Of a stretch of DNA of 44,289 nt, positions 12,201 to 23,166 are shown one piece after another. Position 1 is the stretch's first letter; the number at the start of each line of letters is the position of its first letter. A model generated the notes under the pieces. The model ran no database searches. It was not told the origin of the DNA and saw nothing but the letters and a program-made list of their open reading frames with translations. The stretch covers positions 1 through 44,289 of the forward strand of contig JAHLJZ010000133.1 in NCBI GenBank assembly GCA_025602915.1. The letters run 5' to 3'. The stretch comes from Paraphysoderma sedebokerense (taxonomy: Eukaryota > Blastocladiomycota > Physodermatomycetes > Physodermatales > Physodermataceae). A program made the translations under genes and the position numbers.

Positions 12201-13603
12201 TAGCATCGATCGTGCCACTTCTTTCTTTGTGGAACGTCTCTTGCTTTCGATGGATTTGGATCGCTATTTAGAGGTATGGGTTGTGTACTCACTTATTTTC
12301 TACAGTAAACAACGGTTCTGATGGTTCATTTTACATCTATTTCATTACAATTAGTCCATTGCTCAAGGTGCTTCTGCCGCGATATCCGCTCAAACAATTC
12401 AGGCAACATCTCGTGAAGTTTTGACAAACGCTATCCGCCGATTGATTCATCTGATTGTGTCTGTTCGTCCGGGTCGAGAATCGACTTACACCTATTGGTC
12501 CAGAGATGTTATATTTTGGATTAGAGATTTCTTCTGTTCCTGGCGCGAAGCATTGTACTCATTATTTGGTGATGACATGGACGGAGGACATCAAGTTTTA
12601 CATCATATAGCCACTGAGGTTGGTTTCCGTTTCTCTTCTTTTCGTTTTCTTTTTGTTTTGGATCAATGTGAAGTAAATGTAACCGGTTACCATTTTCGTT
12701 TCAGTTCCTGCGAGATCATTCTACTCTCTGGTTATCCCTTGTGTCCGGTGGAGGCAACGTCACTATCGGCGTCCTCGCGGATAACATTATCCCTAGAGTT
12801 TGCAACATAACTTCAAATTCTTCCACGTCTTCTCAACCGCCATCTTCGACTCCTGCTGTCGCCTCTGCCCTCCCAGCCAATGATGCGGCCGATCAGTCAA
12901 GTCCGTCCGATACGGAAGCAAGGCCGAACAAACGAAGAAAGGTTGGGAGTGAAAATGGTGAAGGTGAATCTTCTCGTATTTTGCATCAACTCCTAGAGAC
13001 TAGTCTTTCAAGAGCCAACGTTGATTGTATGTTTTTGTATCTTTTGTTTGTTGTCAATCGTTGTGCATGCTCGTCTTCACGCTGTTTACACTTCGGGGCT
13101 GTCAATTAACTCCGCCTCCTCTTTCTTTGTCTATAAATGTAGCTTCAATATGTGAAGGTATACTGTCCGATGCTTCGGCCCTATCAAGTGACTTTCAACG
13201 AACGATGCGGAATGATGTTGCATACCACCGTAGTGTTAGGGAAACTTTGGCCGATTTAGAAGTCGGATTTGAGCAACCAACGGTTTCATCCCAGGATGAC
13301 GTAAAATGTGACGAAATTGATGAAGACGTTAGCTGCAATAATATTGATGATATTTTAGGTGTGTAATTACATGTTTAGCTTGCCCTTAATTTAATCAAAA
13401 TCATCCAAGCGTGTCCTGACATGTTTTTCCTTTCAACAGAAGACTCGAAATCACTGACAGATGTGAGTACAAAATACGAATCTCCTGAACCGCTAGGGCT
13501 AGAAGATTCCGATAAATCTGCAGAAGTCGACATAGCCAAGATGGATTTAGACGTGGCTGAGACGGTTTCAGAAAATGGCAAAGAATGCAGTGACGACAAA
13601 TAA
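9297..13603 (+). CDS. BAG6/Scythe-like ubiquitin-like-domain chaperone
   Basis: Ten exons: 9297..9624, 9722..9840, 9907..9999, 10056..10536, 10605..10962, 11040..12273, 12355..12618, 12705..13026, 13143..13358, 13440..13603. All borders are GT-AG and total 3579 nt, 1192 aa. Residues 12-99 form a ubiquitin-like domain with PKHLQRLIFRGRVLKDD and LQSYNI, close to the BAG6 Ubl pattern. A long Ser/Gln/Asn-rich linker follows. Then comes a helical region (about residues 770-1000) containing LYRRMAEVLTVREARQIM and FWIRDFFCSWREALYSLF. A nuclear signal NKRRKV sits at about residue 1034, followed by LLETSLSRAN and FQRTMRNDV, matching in order the KRRK signal and C-terminal BAG-like segment of animal BAG6. 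The family handles tail-anchored and mislocalised proteins with GET4/UBL4A and shuttles to the nucleus. Orthology is inferred from domain order; the linker is unalignable by eye. Confidence 0.85.
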
Positions 13604-15530
13604 TAATAGTGTTTCCAAGAATGATTAATGTAAATATATTATCGTAATCATACCGTGAAGAATGCGCGGCTGCTTAATGAATTTATGTATGAACAATTGT
13701 GCCACAGATGTGCCATCTAAGTTGGATAACATTTGCTCTCATGACAGTTTCACAATTTTCCCATCTAGGCTTGTATACGAAAAAAAAAAGAATCAGCATG
13801 CTTAATATGATGAAAACTAATTTTGAGAGACTAGCACATGTCATTGGAAGAGAGTAACAAGCGACTATACGGTTAGTTTCAGCTGGGTGTTGGTCCCTAT
13901 CATTATCTGGCACGACGATTTTCAAGAACTTACGAAAAATTGCCACGTTCGTTCTTCCATTTAATCCGGACCTAAAATCAAACATGTAATTGATGTGACA
14001 CCTGCTTGATTTAATCAACAATACATCATTAGGTCACCCTCCATCATTTCACTATGATTGGGATTCAACATAAAGTTAATGTCTTAAGTGCTTGTTTTCT
14101 TCAAAATTCGACATTTCTATATATACATTCTATATACATAAGCTGACACCCGAGTATATCCTCGATACAATCAATATTCTGCAAATACATTCCCTGAGGC
14201 ATCTCTTGCAGATGTGGTCTGTTTGTCTGAGTACGAAATTCAGTATGTCAAGATACTCTCGTGTTATCCCTCACATTTACGAGATTTTAAGATGTCTCGC
14301 GGATACCTTGACACAAGACGTGTATGCATCATCTTCAGGAAGGCAATTTCGCGAGGGCTCGTTAGACATTGCATATTTCGGCAGCAGAATGTGTTCACGG
14401 ACCGTTATAATGAGTGATCCTCTGCATTCAAAATCCCATCAATAGAAGTTTTAAATAATTAATTTTTCAGTTGTGTTCAAGCATCCCTTTGGTGAATATA
14501 CGAGCTATGGAATGAATGAAACATGAAATTGCAAGTGACTGGTAAACGATGACATGAACTATTGTCTCTTTTTAGATGAGAACATGGACAACAGGGATAA
14601 ATAAATGTTAACCGTTCCAATCACAAAAAAGCACGTCAGCGAATGGTTACAGCTTATCCATTGACAGCAACATTAGCTGCAACTGGAATACCAAAGGTAT
14701 TTATAGGAGATAATGAAATACAAAGCGTTTTTCATGAGTTTCAAATACGATAGTAAAACAAAACGAAAATGATGTCTTCATTCCTTGATACAAACAGTTG
14801 AGATTACAGTTTTAAAATAATAATCCAGTTTTCTCTTACACAACACAGTACTCTCTTAACTCTTGCTAGGCATAACAAGTATAATGTTGATTATATGAGC
14901 CACGAAATGGCGAAGGATACATCTCGAATACTCGAGATCTGAGTTTAATCAACGATACAACGTATTGGTTGGCCGAAAGTCGTAACGCAAACAGAAACAT
15001 ACAAAGTCATTGTTCTCGCCGCTATATAGTCTATTGGGAAATATTTCTAGGATGATTCCTCAACGGTGTCGCGTGGAAAAATTGAGTAGACAGAATCTCG
15101 ATTTCAATCCAAGGTAATGCTCGAATGTAGAGGGAGAAATTTATCTGAATTGGAAACTGCTTGATACTAACTAATGGTTTCGATCCCAAAGCCCGATTCA
15201 TATGAATGGTCATCGGAAAGTGGCTGAAATATCATCAAAGGCACTCCAAACACTTAGTAGTGCGACATAAAGATATTCTTAAGTAAGCAAGCGTGAAGTC
15301 AAAAATGTTGGGGCTAATCTTCTGAATGTATACATCCTGCGAGATACAAGAGATCGCATGCGATGTTATTATTCAAGAGAAGAAAGTGATTTAGAGCTTA
15401 AGAGACTCCTCTATATCCTCTGGTTCTTTGTAAGTGTGTGACTATGCCAATAGATTGCAATAATTGAGAATGCGATTGTTTGTTTGAGAAATTAAATTTG
15501 GCGCAAATGTAACAGAGGGATGCTTGACCA
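13604..15530. other. Gene-poor AT-rich intergenic region, left part
   Basis: I see no convincing gene. Open frames such as 13683-14021 (minus) and 14092-14445 (plus) are low-complexity, lack plausible splice partners and match no family I recognise. The first few hundred bases are probably the 3' flank of the BAG6-like gene. Confidence 0.4.
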
Positions 15531-15795
15531 AGAATGTCCTGCGAATATTGCCGGAGATGTCCTTATGACGTCGCGGGGGAATATTCCCGGCGATATGTCA
15601 CAGAGGCATTCCAAAGGCGAAGATATCCTCGAGTCATCTTTGGTGAGGACGCCCCCGGGGTGTGTGCTGTAAACCATCGCGGCGCGAGGATATTTTCAGG
15701 ACATCTTGAGGGAAGGTCGCGAGGACATCCCACGAGACGTCCTACGGACATCACTGGATCATGGGTGTAAACCATCTTCCTGGGCAACTCGTGAC
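15531..15795. repeat. GC-rich degenerate short-repeat island
   Basis: This segment is visibly more GC-rich than its surroundings and consists of degenerate units of roughly 20-25 bp around a CGAGGAYATC / GAYGTCC theme. Examples are gcgaggatattttcaggaca at 15685 and gcgaggacatcccacgagac at 15719, with relatives from 15540 on. The 11-mer tgtaaaccatc recurs at 15668 and 15766, 98 bp apart. Open frames exist on both strands through it, as expected from the repeats, and are not taken as genes. It may be a fragment of a dispersed repeat family. Confidence 0.55.
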
Positions 15796-18120
15796 CGGAA
15801 ATCGCGAAGGTGAAACGAGGTTGTCAATTACGAATTATAACTTACAAACTTTTATCAATGATTTTATTAATCATTTTGCATTGGAAATATATAATACAAA
15901 CACTTAACCTTGAATATTTGCAAAATCATTACGTTTTCTTGTAGGGAAAACCCACATAATACACGCTATGCCTGGTGTCGTCTGAAGCGACATCCCACTT
16001 CTGTTACGAGTTTGGACGGTGATAGGGAGAGCATCAGTCACGACGACGAGCGGTAGAATTCATGGGAGGATCACTCTAATAATTGACAGCGTGTAAGAAA
16101 TACAAGTAATGTAAGGATGATGCAGAAGAGGCAATTCGTGAAACAAAAATTAGAGATTGTTCATTTCTCTTGTTCGCTCCTTTCCTCCTCTTTAAATACC
16201 AAACTCCATACGCAATGCTTCTATTGAGGAAGATGACACATTATGTTATCGTTTCACGACAGTGTTTCTATCCTAATTGAAAGAGGGGATCGAGGTTAGC
16301 TTTATCGACCAATTGAGGCCTGTGTCTACCTTATTAGATTTACCTGATCGGCTGTTAGCTAAATTGATTTCCGCATCGCCGTATGTCAAAGAAGAAAACT
16401 TCACTGTGATTTTAGGACTTATAATGATAATACTAACGTTTAGATGCTCCCTGAAGATAATTTGATATGCTTTTCGTACAACCGATTGTTCAAATCACTA
16501 GAATACTTAGCATTGCTGGTTAAGAGTGAATGATAGTTTCCTAGTTCATATGTTAACGATTCATCCAATATTTGTTTATGTCTGATACACTTACACGTAA
16601 AAATTGTTATCTGTTTCAAGTTATGATGTTTGATGATTTTTGCGATGTTTATGTCGATATCAATCCATTCCTTTCGCAATGGATTTAAAACTGCAATGAG
16701 CTATTGAGTACATGAAACAATTATGGATACCAACAGTTAGCATTCATTCTGTTTCCGCAAAGCATGATATCTTGTGACAACTAAGTTCCTAGTATAGAAA
16801 CATTAAGGCATTGTGCAGTATTTCTCTACGAGTTTCGAAGCTGTTTCCCATCTCTAATCCTGAGTTTAATATACCAGGCCCAAAGGAACGCCGTATATAT
16901 CCAAATTATAAGCAATGTGTACTTTGCGAAGTAAATCTCTTTGATGGGTTGAAGCAGGCAAGGTTAATTAGGTTTAGCCTATCTATGATGTCACTTCAGT
17001 GTTACAGACGAAGCCTTCCGGCGTAAAAAAATAAGAACCAAAGTTACTTTCATGGACACTCAAGATACTTCTTAGGCATGTGAACAGGTCTGCCTTTTGG
17101 ACACTCACCCGCCCGCCCAAATTTTGCCGTAGTCGCGCGCTTGTCAGCAATGCCTCGAAGCGAAGACTCTGTTACACCTGCGGGTGTGCGTCACGTACAA
17201 TTTATGTGACAACCTCCTTTGACAGTGGTTAAAGGACGGAGAAGATTATTGGGAGGATCAAGCAGTTTGTGTAGTTTTCGGGATGATAGCTAAGTATTGA
17301 CGGTTTTGGTTTTGTGCTATTTGAAGGCCGAAAAAGCATAAAACGGCTGATTTTGGGAAGTGTCAGTAGTTTACTTTATCCTGGGTTCTACATTCTACCG
17401 TGTCGGCATTTTGTATCATTTGTGTGACATGTGTATCCCGTTTTATATGCCTAATGAACTTAATTCCATTCCATCTTTGTTTTGTGCTTTGTTATGGTAT
17501 ATTGAACGTGGCACGCGTGACTCATCAAAGCTCATTTCTCCTAGTACCCGTCTTGCAAGCCAGTTATTATTGGTGAGTACTATTTTTATTTTTCAGAAAG
17601 GTTTTGATGATTGAGTCTGCGTGGTGTCAGAAACTAGGATATTTGGGGATCTTTTCCTTCCCCCGGAAATGACACAGTGTATGTTATCGTTTCCTCAAGA
17701 CACTGGCGACTCCCGACTGTACACAATGTCTGGCGACCTGAAAGAAAGTCATCACACTCCCCAGAGCATGTTAGATATCGCCACAAGGAGCAGATTGATT
17801 AGGAATGAGCTTCAATATGTTTAGTTTCAACTCTGATGGAATATCACGCATTATTAGCCGACCATGTTATCCTTGTGTTGTCAAGGAGTGACCCTGGCAA
17901 AACACATTCCAAATCGAGAGATGAATTCTTTCCCTCTCCACCTCGGACTCATCGATTTACCAAAGGAAATAATCTCACGAATTGCAGAGTACCCTTTCTA
18001 TCCATTCCGGAAATTAAAGTCCACAAGAGATGCCTTCTATAGAACAGACTCGGCTTCCGACAATTTCTCAGACCAGCCCGACCCTAATGTCCCTCCCACT
18101 CCTTATCATGTCAGATAATA
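15796..18120. other. Gene-poor region with possible F-box-like remnants
   Basis: There is no complete gene. Two plus-strand stretches carry F-box-like lead motifs: LDLPDRLLAKLIS at about 16335-16375, in a frame running 16277-16465, and IDLPKEIISRIAEYPF at about 17951-18000, in a frame running 17864-18118. Neither is followed by a recognisable repeat domain or a satisfactory spliced model. They could be decayed members of an F-box family or chance matches. Confidence 0.25.
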
Positions 18121-18290
18121 TACGTAGGGTCTTATTATGTCTATTTGGAATAAGAGAATCTTCTATGTGATTGTCTGACATATCTACGCCTAGGGTCAAG
18201 TTTGTCAAGTTAGGTCTAATTGGAATAAGGGAATCTTCTGTGCAATTGTCTGGCATGTCTACGGTGTCTGATTTGGAACACAAGGGCCTG
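18121..18290. repeat. Tandem repeat with about 75-bp period
   Basis: Two diverged copies of a unit containing tggaataagRgaatcttct start at 18146 and 18221, 75 bp apart, with partial flanking extensions. The flanks around tagggtc differ by an indel of about ten bases. On the minus strand the unit is open for 25 codons per copy (VDMPDNCTEDSLIPIRP versus VDMSDNHIEDSLIPNRH within an open frame 18068-18376). This may be a short repeat-containing peptide or non-coding. Confidence 0.6.
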
Positions 18291-18737
18291 ACACAGCCGA
18301 AGGCCGAGGCGCATATGAGACAGTGAGAACGTATCACTGACTTTTTTGCACTTGTGTCAGCTTTCAACTGTCTCATTTTGCTTACTATTTATAGCAACAT
18401 ATTTTGCTCCGAATCAGTCCAATTCTCCGCCACGCAAGTGGACCAACCAAAGGGCCAAAGGTGAATTGGTAAATTTGAAGATTGGTCTGGTTTGTTCAGA
18501 TAAAATGCATCAGTGATGGTACAATAAAATGGTGGCGTATCTATGTTCATTCAAATTGTTTCAACTACGAATTGTTAACAAATTTTTCATTATGGTGATA
18601 TGTTGATACCATTTTTATTTCAATTCACTTGCTTTCATGGTCCCGATCAACACTGTTAAACAGGATATTTAATTTTTCAAACTGACACAATACACAACAA
18701 TAAAACATCGAAAATAACACATTAAAAAGTCAGATAT

Positions 18738-21700
18738 TTAAGCGACATTCGATCTGTTGATGTTAGTTACTGATCCAGCTTTGAAGCTTAAGCCTAAAGC
18801 AGATCTCTGTGCAGCAGCAGTGCTACTCACGCCAGAAACCGATTTAGAGCTGACACCTCCACCAGACCTGTGAGCACCAGCCGTACCACTGAAACCGGAC
18901 ACGGACTTCGCATTATCGCTAGAATTACCCATCAGTACCTGGTAGATCTTCACACCAAACAAGAGGAACAGGGTAATGCTGGTAGGTATAAAAATTAAAA
19001 AGTTTTGAAGAATAAATTGAATTCGCGAGGGTTCATTCGGAGCGTACAAAACAGTAAGACCGATTAAAAATGAAAGTAAAATGTTGTAAATTGATAACGC
19101 AACGGCTTTGCTTTCATTATGAGTTTCGTAAACTTGGCGCGTTTTCCTGTATTAAAAGTTTACAAACGGTTGATCCATTGCGATAAAACGAACAGGAATT
19201 AACTGAATCATACCAGGCTAAAATGGCCCCAACCAAGACGAGAAGACCATTGAATACGTAAGTTATGATTGAAAATGCAGCATTCGCATTGTCGGAAACA
19301 CATTCAATAACAAAGCTCTGGTCATTGGAAAGGGCAATTTTCCTTGGTTTGGGAGGATCGACTACGACCCAAGTCACACTCAGAACCTGCAAGTAGAAAA
19401 CAAAGAAATGAATCAGTAATTTGCTCACCGGCCAATACCGGAATTGACGTACAATTTCCATGGCAAGAATACTGGAAACAAATATAAGCAGCATTCTCAA
19501 CGGAATAGGGCTAGCATTGACGGTCTTCGCTTCGAAAATCTTGTAAATTCGATAAGATTTTGCCAAGATAGCCGAGTACAACAATCCAAACCCAAGTGTA
19601 CTCAAGAATGGGCGAGTTTTGCAAATAACTTCGTTGGGTATTCCATTGAATACGAAAGCATTTGAAAAACAGATCATAATACCAAATAAAGAAATGTGAC
19701 AGAAAAACGGAGAAATTGCTTTAATGTATCTATGTTCGCGACGGAGATGAATGAAAACACTGCATGCTGCAGTGATTAAGATCATGATAGTCGCGACGAC
19801 CGATGTAGCGGCAAACCCAGGATCTGCCAAGATCGGTTCATTAATGGAGCGCAGGCAGTACTTTCCATTTTTGCTGAGAGCAGAATTATCACCGAGACAT
19901 CCGAGACGAGCTTGCCATAATGCTGGGGCTTGCGGCTGGAAATCAGCAAAACCAGTTGGCAAAACGGCATACTGACGGCTATCTATGATTTGAATAACAG
20001 CGGAGTCTCGACCAATATTTCGCTGGTTTTCATCCTGAACAAACGATAATATTGATTAGTTGATGATTGACCAACGTTTGATGAAGATGGCATGAAAGGA
20101 ACGAACCATTTGAATTTTGCCAAAAAATGTGTTGGCATTGAAATTTCTTAACGCCTGCCTAACATCAGTTCGGTTGACAGAGTTTGCTTTCAAGAGTGCC
20201 AATTGCTGCAACAAACAAATCTGTGTTAAACATCGTTTCTCAACCTTCGCTAATATTACGTTGTACAAACCAACAATACTCCTGCTGCTGTGCCACTGGC
20301 ATGGGTCTACAACAGATTGGGTTAGAGAGTCAGATGTTTTTAAAAGTAAAGCCAAGGCACACTCACATATGTTGGGTGATCGGGATCCGAGACATTGTAA
20401 TTTTCTTGCATCCATTTTCTGAAAGCTACACTGTACCCCTTGGAACCAGGGAATGACGATGATTCAGCTTCAAACCCCATGGTGTGGTGCCATTGAGTCG
20501 GCGACATGATGTATTGTCCAGCAAGAGAGTTGTTGGCGTTCAGATAGCCCGGTTCGGTGGGGGCAACGGTGATGAAGACATGATGCCAGTCATGTTTCAA
20601 AGTTTGGAGAGCACTAAGCGTGATTTAAATACAGGGAGCAGTGTTAATGAGATCCAGAAGCAAAGAGTGTGCCATAAAATTTACACACTTGGTCATCAAA
20701 ATGCCATCTTCGTTCAACCCAAAAGTCATGAGAATTTCGGCACCAGTATCACGACCCGTTTCCAAGAGTTTGACAAGCTGATCGACACTGGATTTGCGAC
20801 CTGGGCCGTAGGTATAGTTTCCGACAACCACCTCGAGATTCAAATTACTTCTGGCAAAATCAACCGCGGCAGCACCGGTAGAGGTCGTGAATGCGGCTTC
20901 ATCTGAAATCAGCATGAATACCTTTTTGTAGCCAAGAGTTTTGATATATCTTAAAAATGGATAGGCTAAGTAGTTGAAGTTTAAGGATAGCGGTTAGCAG
21001 CCTTTTTCCTAACTTTTCTGAACTTAACTGCCATATACTTACAGTAGGTATCAGCGGGCTACAGGATATGGGTACAAAAAATTGTCAGACGATTCAGTGT
21101 ATCCATGTATCACACTCTCGAAAGTAATTTTAGCTTACCAAGTGGATTCCAAAGACGTTTGTATATCTCGGTGTATACACCGTTCGCGGGCCTGTACAAC
21201 ACTGAATTTGAAGAATATTGTTGTCTTGAGCAAATGCAGAAGCATTCAAGGTCTGCGAAACAACGACCGTTTGAGAAGTATGGCCACCCTAAAGAGATAA
21301 AAGGGAATATCGACAGAACCAGGCGATTTTGATAAGGAGATCAATGTCATGGATATTTGTTGAGAAGTAGGACAAAGTAAAGGTGGTGTTACTATGTGCA
21401 TATCATTAACGACAATATCTCAAATCATACTTACAATAACGAAATCGAATGAGTCCGCTTCAATAGCAGTTTTCACTGCTTCGGCAATTAATGTTGCATT
21501 CCCTCTCAGAGAATTCGTGTTCACGTTGGTATGGTTAATTAAGTAAGTGTCACCATTAATTTGCTGCAGAGTTTCATTGGGTTTAACTTTGTCAGCAAAC
21601 TGAAAATTTGAGGGAGCTATGGGACTTTTTTCTCTGAAATACTTACAATACCGTTCATCACATCATTCACATAATGGACCCAGAATTGGACACCTGTCAA

Positions 21701-21915
21701 TTAAGTCAGTTAGGCACTACCAGACTGAGACAACCCAAAATCAGTTGCTGATATTAATGTATTATAATACCTTGGTGAGCTTGAGTCTCTGAAACGTAAC
21801 TCCCAATGGATGTATTGGTTGTGAAGTATGTTCCGACCCGCAAGTATTTTGTTGCGCCCTGCACTGGTAGGGACGCTGCGCCAATAAGCATTAACAAGTG
21901 CACTATGCGCCACAT
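18738..21915 (-). CDS. Class C (GABA-B-like) G-protein-coupled receptor, paralogue A
   Basis: Twelve exons: complement(18738..19146, 19214..19386, 19453..19582 continuing to 20034, 20107..20205, 20271..20306, 20367..20613, 20689..20965, 21043..21058, 21139..21288, 21435..21563, 21647..21693, 21771..21915), so exon 10 is 19453..20034. They give 2310 nt, 769 aa. A signal peptide (MWRIVHLLMLIGAASLP) leads into a type 1 periplasmic-binding-protein/ANF-receptor-like ectodomain (RVGTYFTTN, GVQFWVHYVND, FVIGGHTSQTV, KKVFMLISDEAAF). Seven helices start at about residue 456. The extracellular Cys before TM3 (VICKTRPF), the AILAKSYRIYKIFEAK motif, AWKTRQV in loop 3 and NESKAVALSIYN match GABA-B-type receptors. 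The tail is Ser/Gly/Ala-rich with an internal duplication (KSVSGFSGTAGAHRSG / KSVSGVSSTAAAQRSA). Exon 3 could also begin at 21599, adding 12 residues in frame (781 aa); the shorter form matches paralogue B. The ligand is unknown. Confidence 0.92.
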
Positions 21916-23166
21916 TTGTCAAGATTTTATCTCTATGAGCAAATGATAGTGGGGAAGAGGAGCGGTTGATACTGCAACATACACACGGGAACGGCGTCCT
22001 CTTATGGTGTGAAATTTCTCAGCTGATACCCCTGGAAAAAGCACAAATTTCCAAGTGACTGAAGAAACTGCGACCGTTCCGTTGTATTGGCTTTTTCTCC
22101 GTCTTGACACTGTCAGAACAATATATGAACATAGGGGTCGAGTCTTCAAAGGCTGTCCAGGGCCAACAAAAATATAATACACTCTGGATGCGTGCAGCAG
22201 TTAGGAGCATTGTGATGGCGTCATGACACGAGAACAGCTGCGTCGACAAACCCTTCTCTTCCTTTCGTCCGACGACTCATCGGTTAATTTTACACAATGC
22301 CAACAGCGGTATATTAAAATGGAGCCTTCGAGACGGCGAATTTGTAAGCATCGACGCACGTTTATATCAGTGAAGAGAGGAACTATCGAAGATGTAAATT
22401 CCATTGGTATTAATGAAGAGTGCAGCCATCGAAGTGTGAATTCGCATTTCGGAAGCCCCGCAGGATGAGAAATTTCGACTGTCCGATATGACAAGGTCCT
22501 ACTTGAAAGCATTCAGAACTTCTGAAATGTAATTGCGCTTTCTGATTTCAACTTGTCTCAACGTTACCGGACTACGAGGTAAAGTTTGAGTATTAGTTAA
22601 GCGCAAACAAATATTGTTGTAATATCGCTGCACCTCCACAAGGAATACTTAGCCTTTCCCTTGGGTTTCAATTATTCTCGCACCCTCTCTGTTCTCGACA
22701 TATCTGTTTTGTAATAAAATGATGTTCTTGGCTGTAAGAGAGCAGTCACTGCCACGTTATACATTTTTCCTACTTTGCGGAAGCAAAGAGCAGAGAGCAG
22801 AGAGCGCTTGACAGAATAAATGCAACCCTCCAGTTGATCCCCGGCTTTTCATGTCAATCTCTCAATCTCTTCGAAGGTGTCTATTCCTCGTATAATTCGC
22901 CCACTCCAGTTTCTTGAGGAAAACATTAATCGATTGCATTTTACTGAATTTTTGTTTCTGAAACTAGTTTCGTCGGCCAGGTGGTTGAAGAGATACCAAT
23001 CACTTGTCAGAACCTGGCAACAGAAAAATTTGAGACTGCAGACCGTGCCTCAGGCAGATATGCTCAAAAATTATTTAATTGTATTGACTTACAATCATAC
23101 AACCTGGTATCATTTATGACATGTAACGGAAGTACAAAAATAAAGAATGGAGGGTTAGAGGAATAA
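21916..23166. other. Spacer between the two class C receptor genes
   Basis: This is the upstream region of receptor A and downstream region of receptor B. A plus-strand open frame at 22223-22468 (RRQTLLFLSSDDS, basic C-terminal half) and its minus-strand shadow are not supported by splice sites or family. A short purine-rich tract of agcagagag repeats lies at about 22783-22805. I see no other feature. Confidence 0.4.

Noticed and set aside
13683-14445. Minus 112-aa and plus 117-aa frames after the BAG6-like gene
   Set aside because: Low-complexity AT-rich translations, no domain, no paired splice sites.
15534-15787. Open frames on both strands in the GC-rich island
   Set aside because: Open because the degenerate repeats lack stop codons; Arg/Pro/Thr-rich repetitive composition with no start context.
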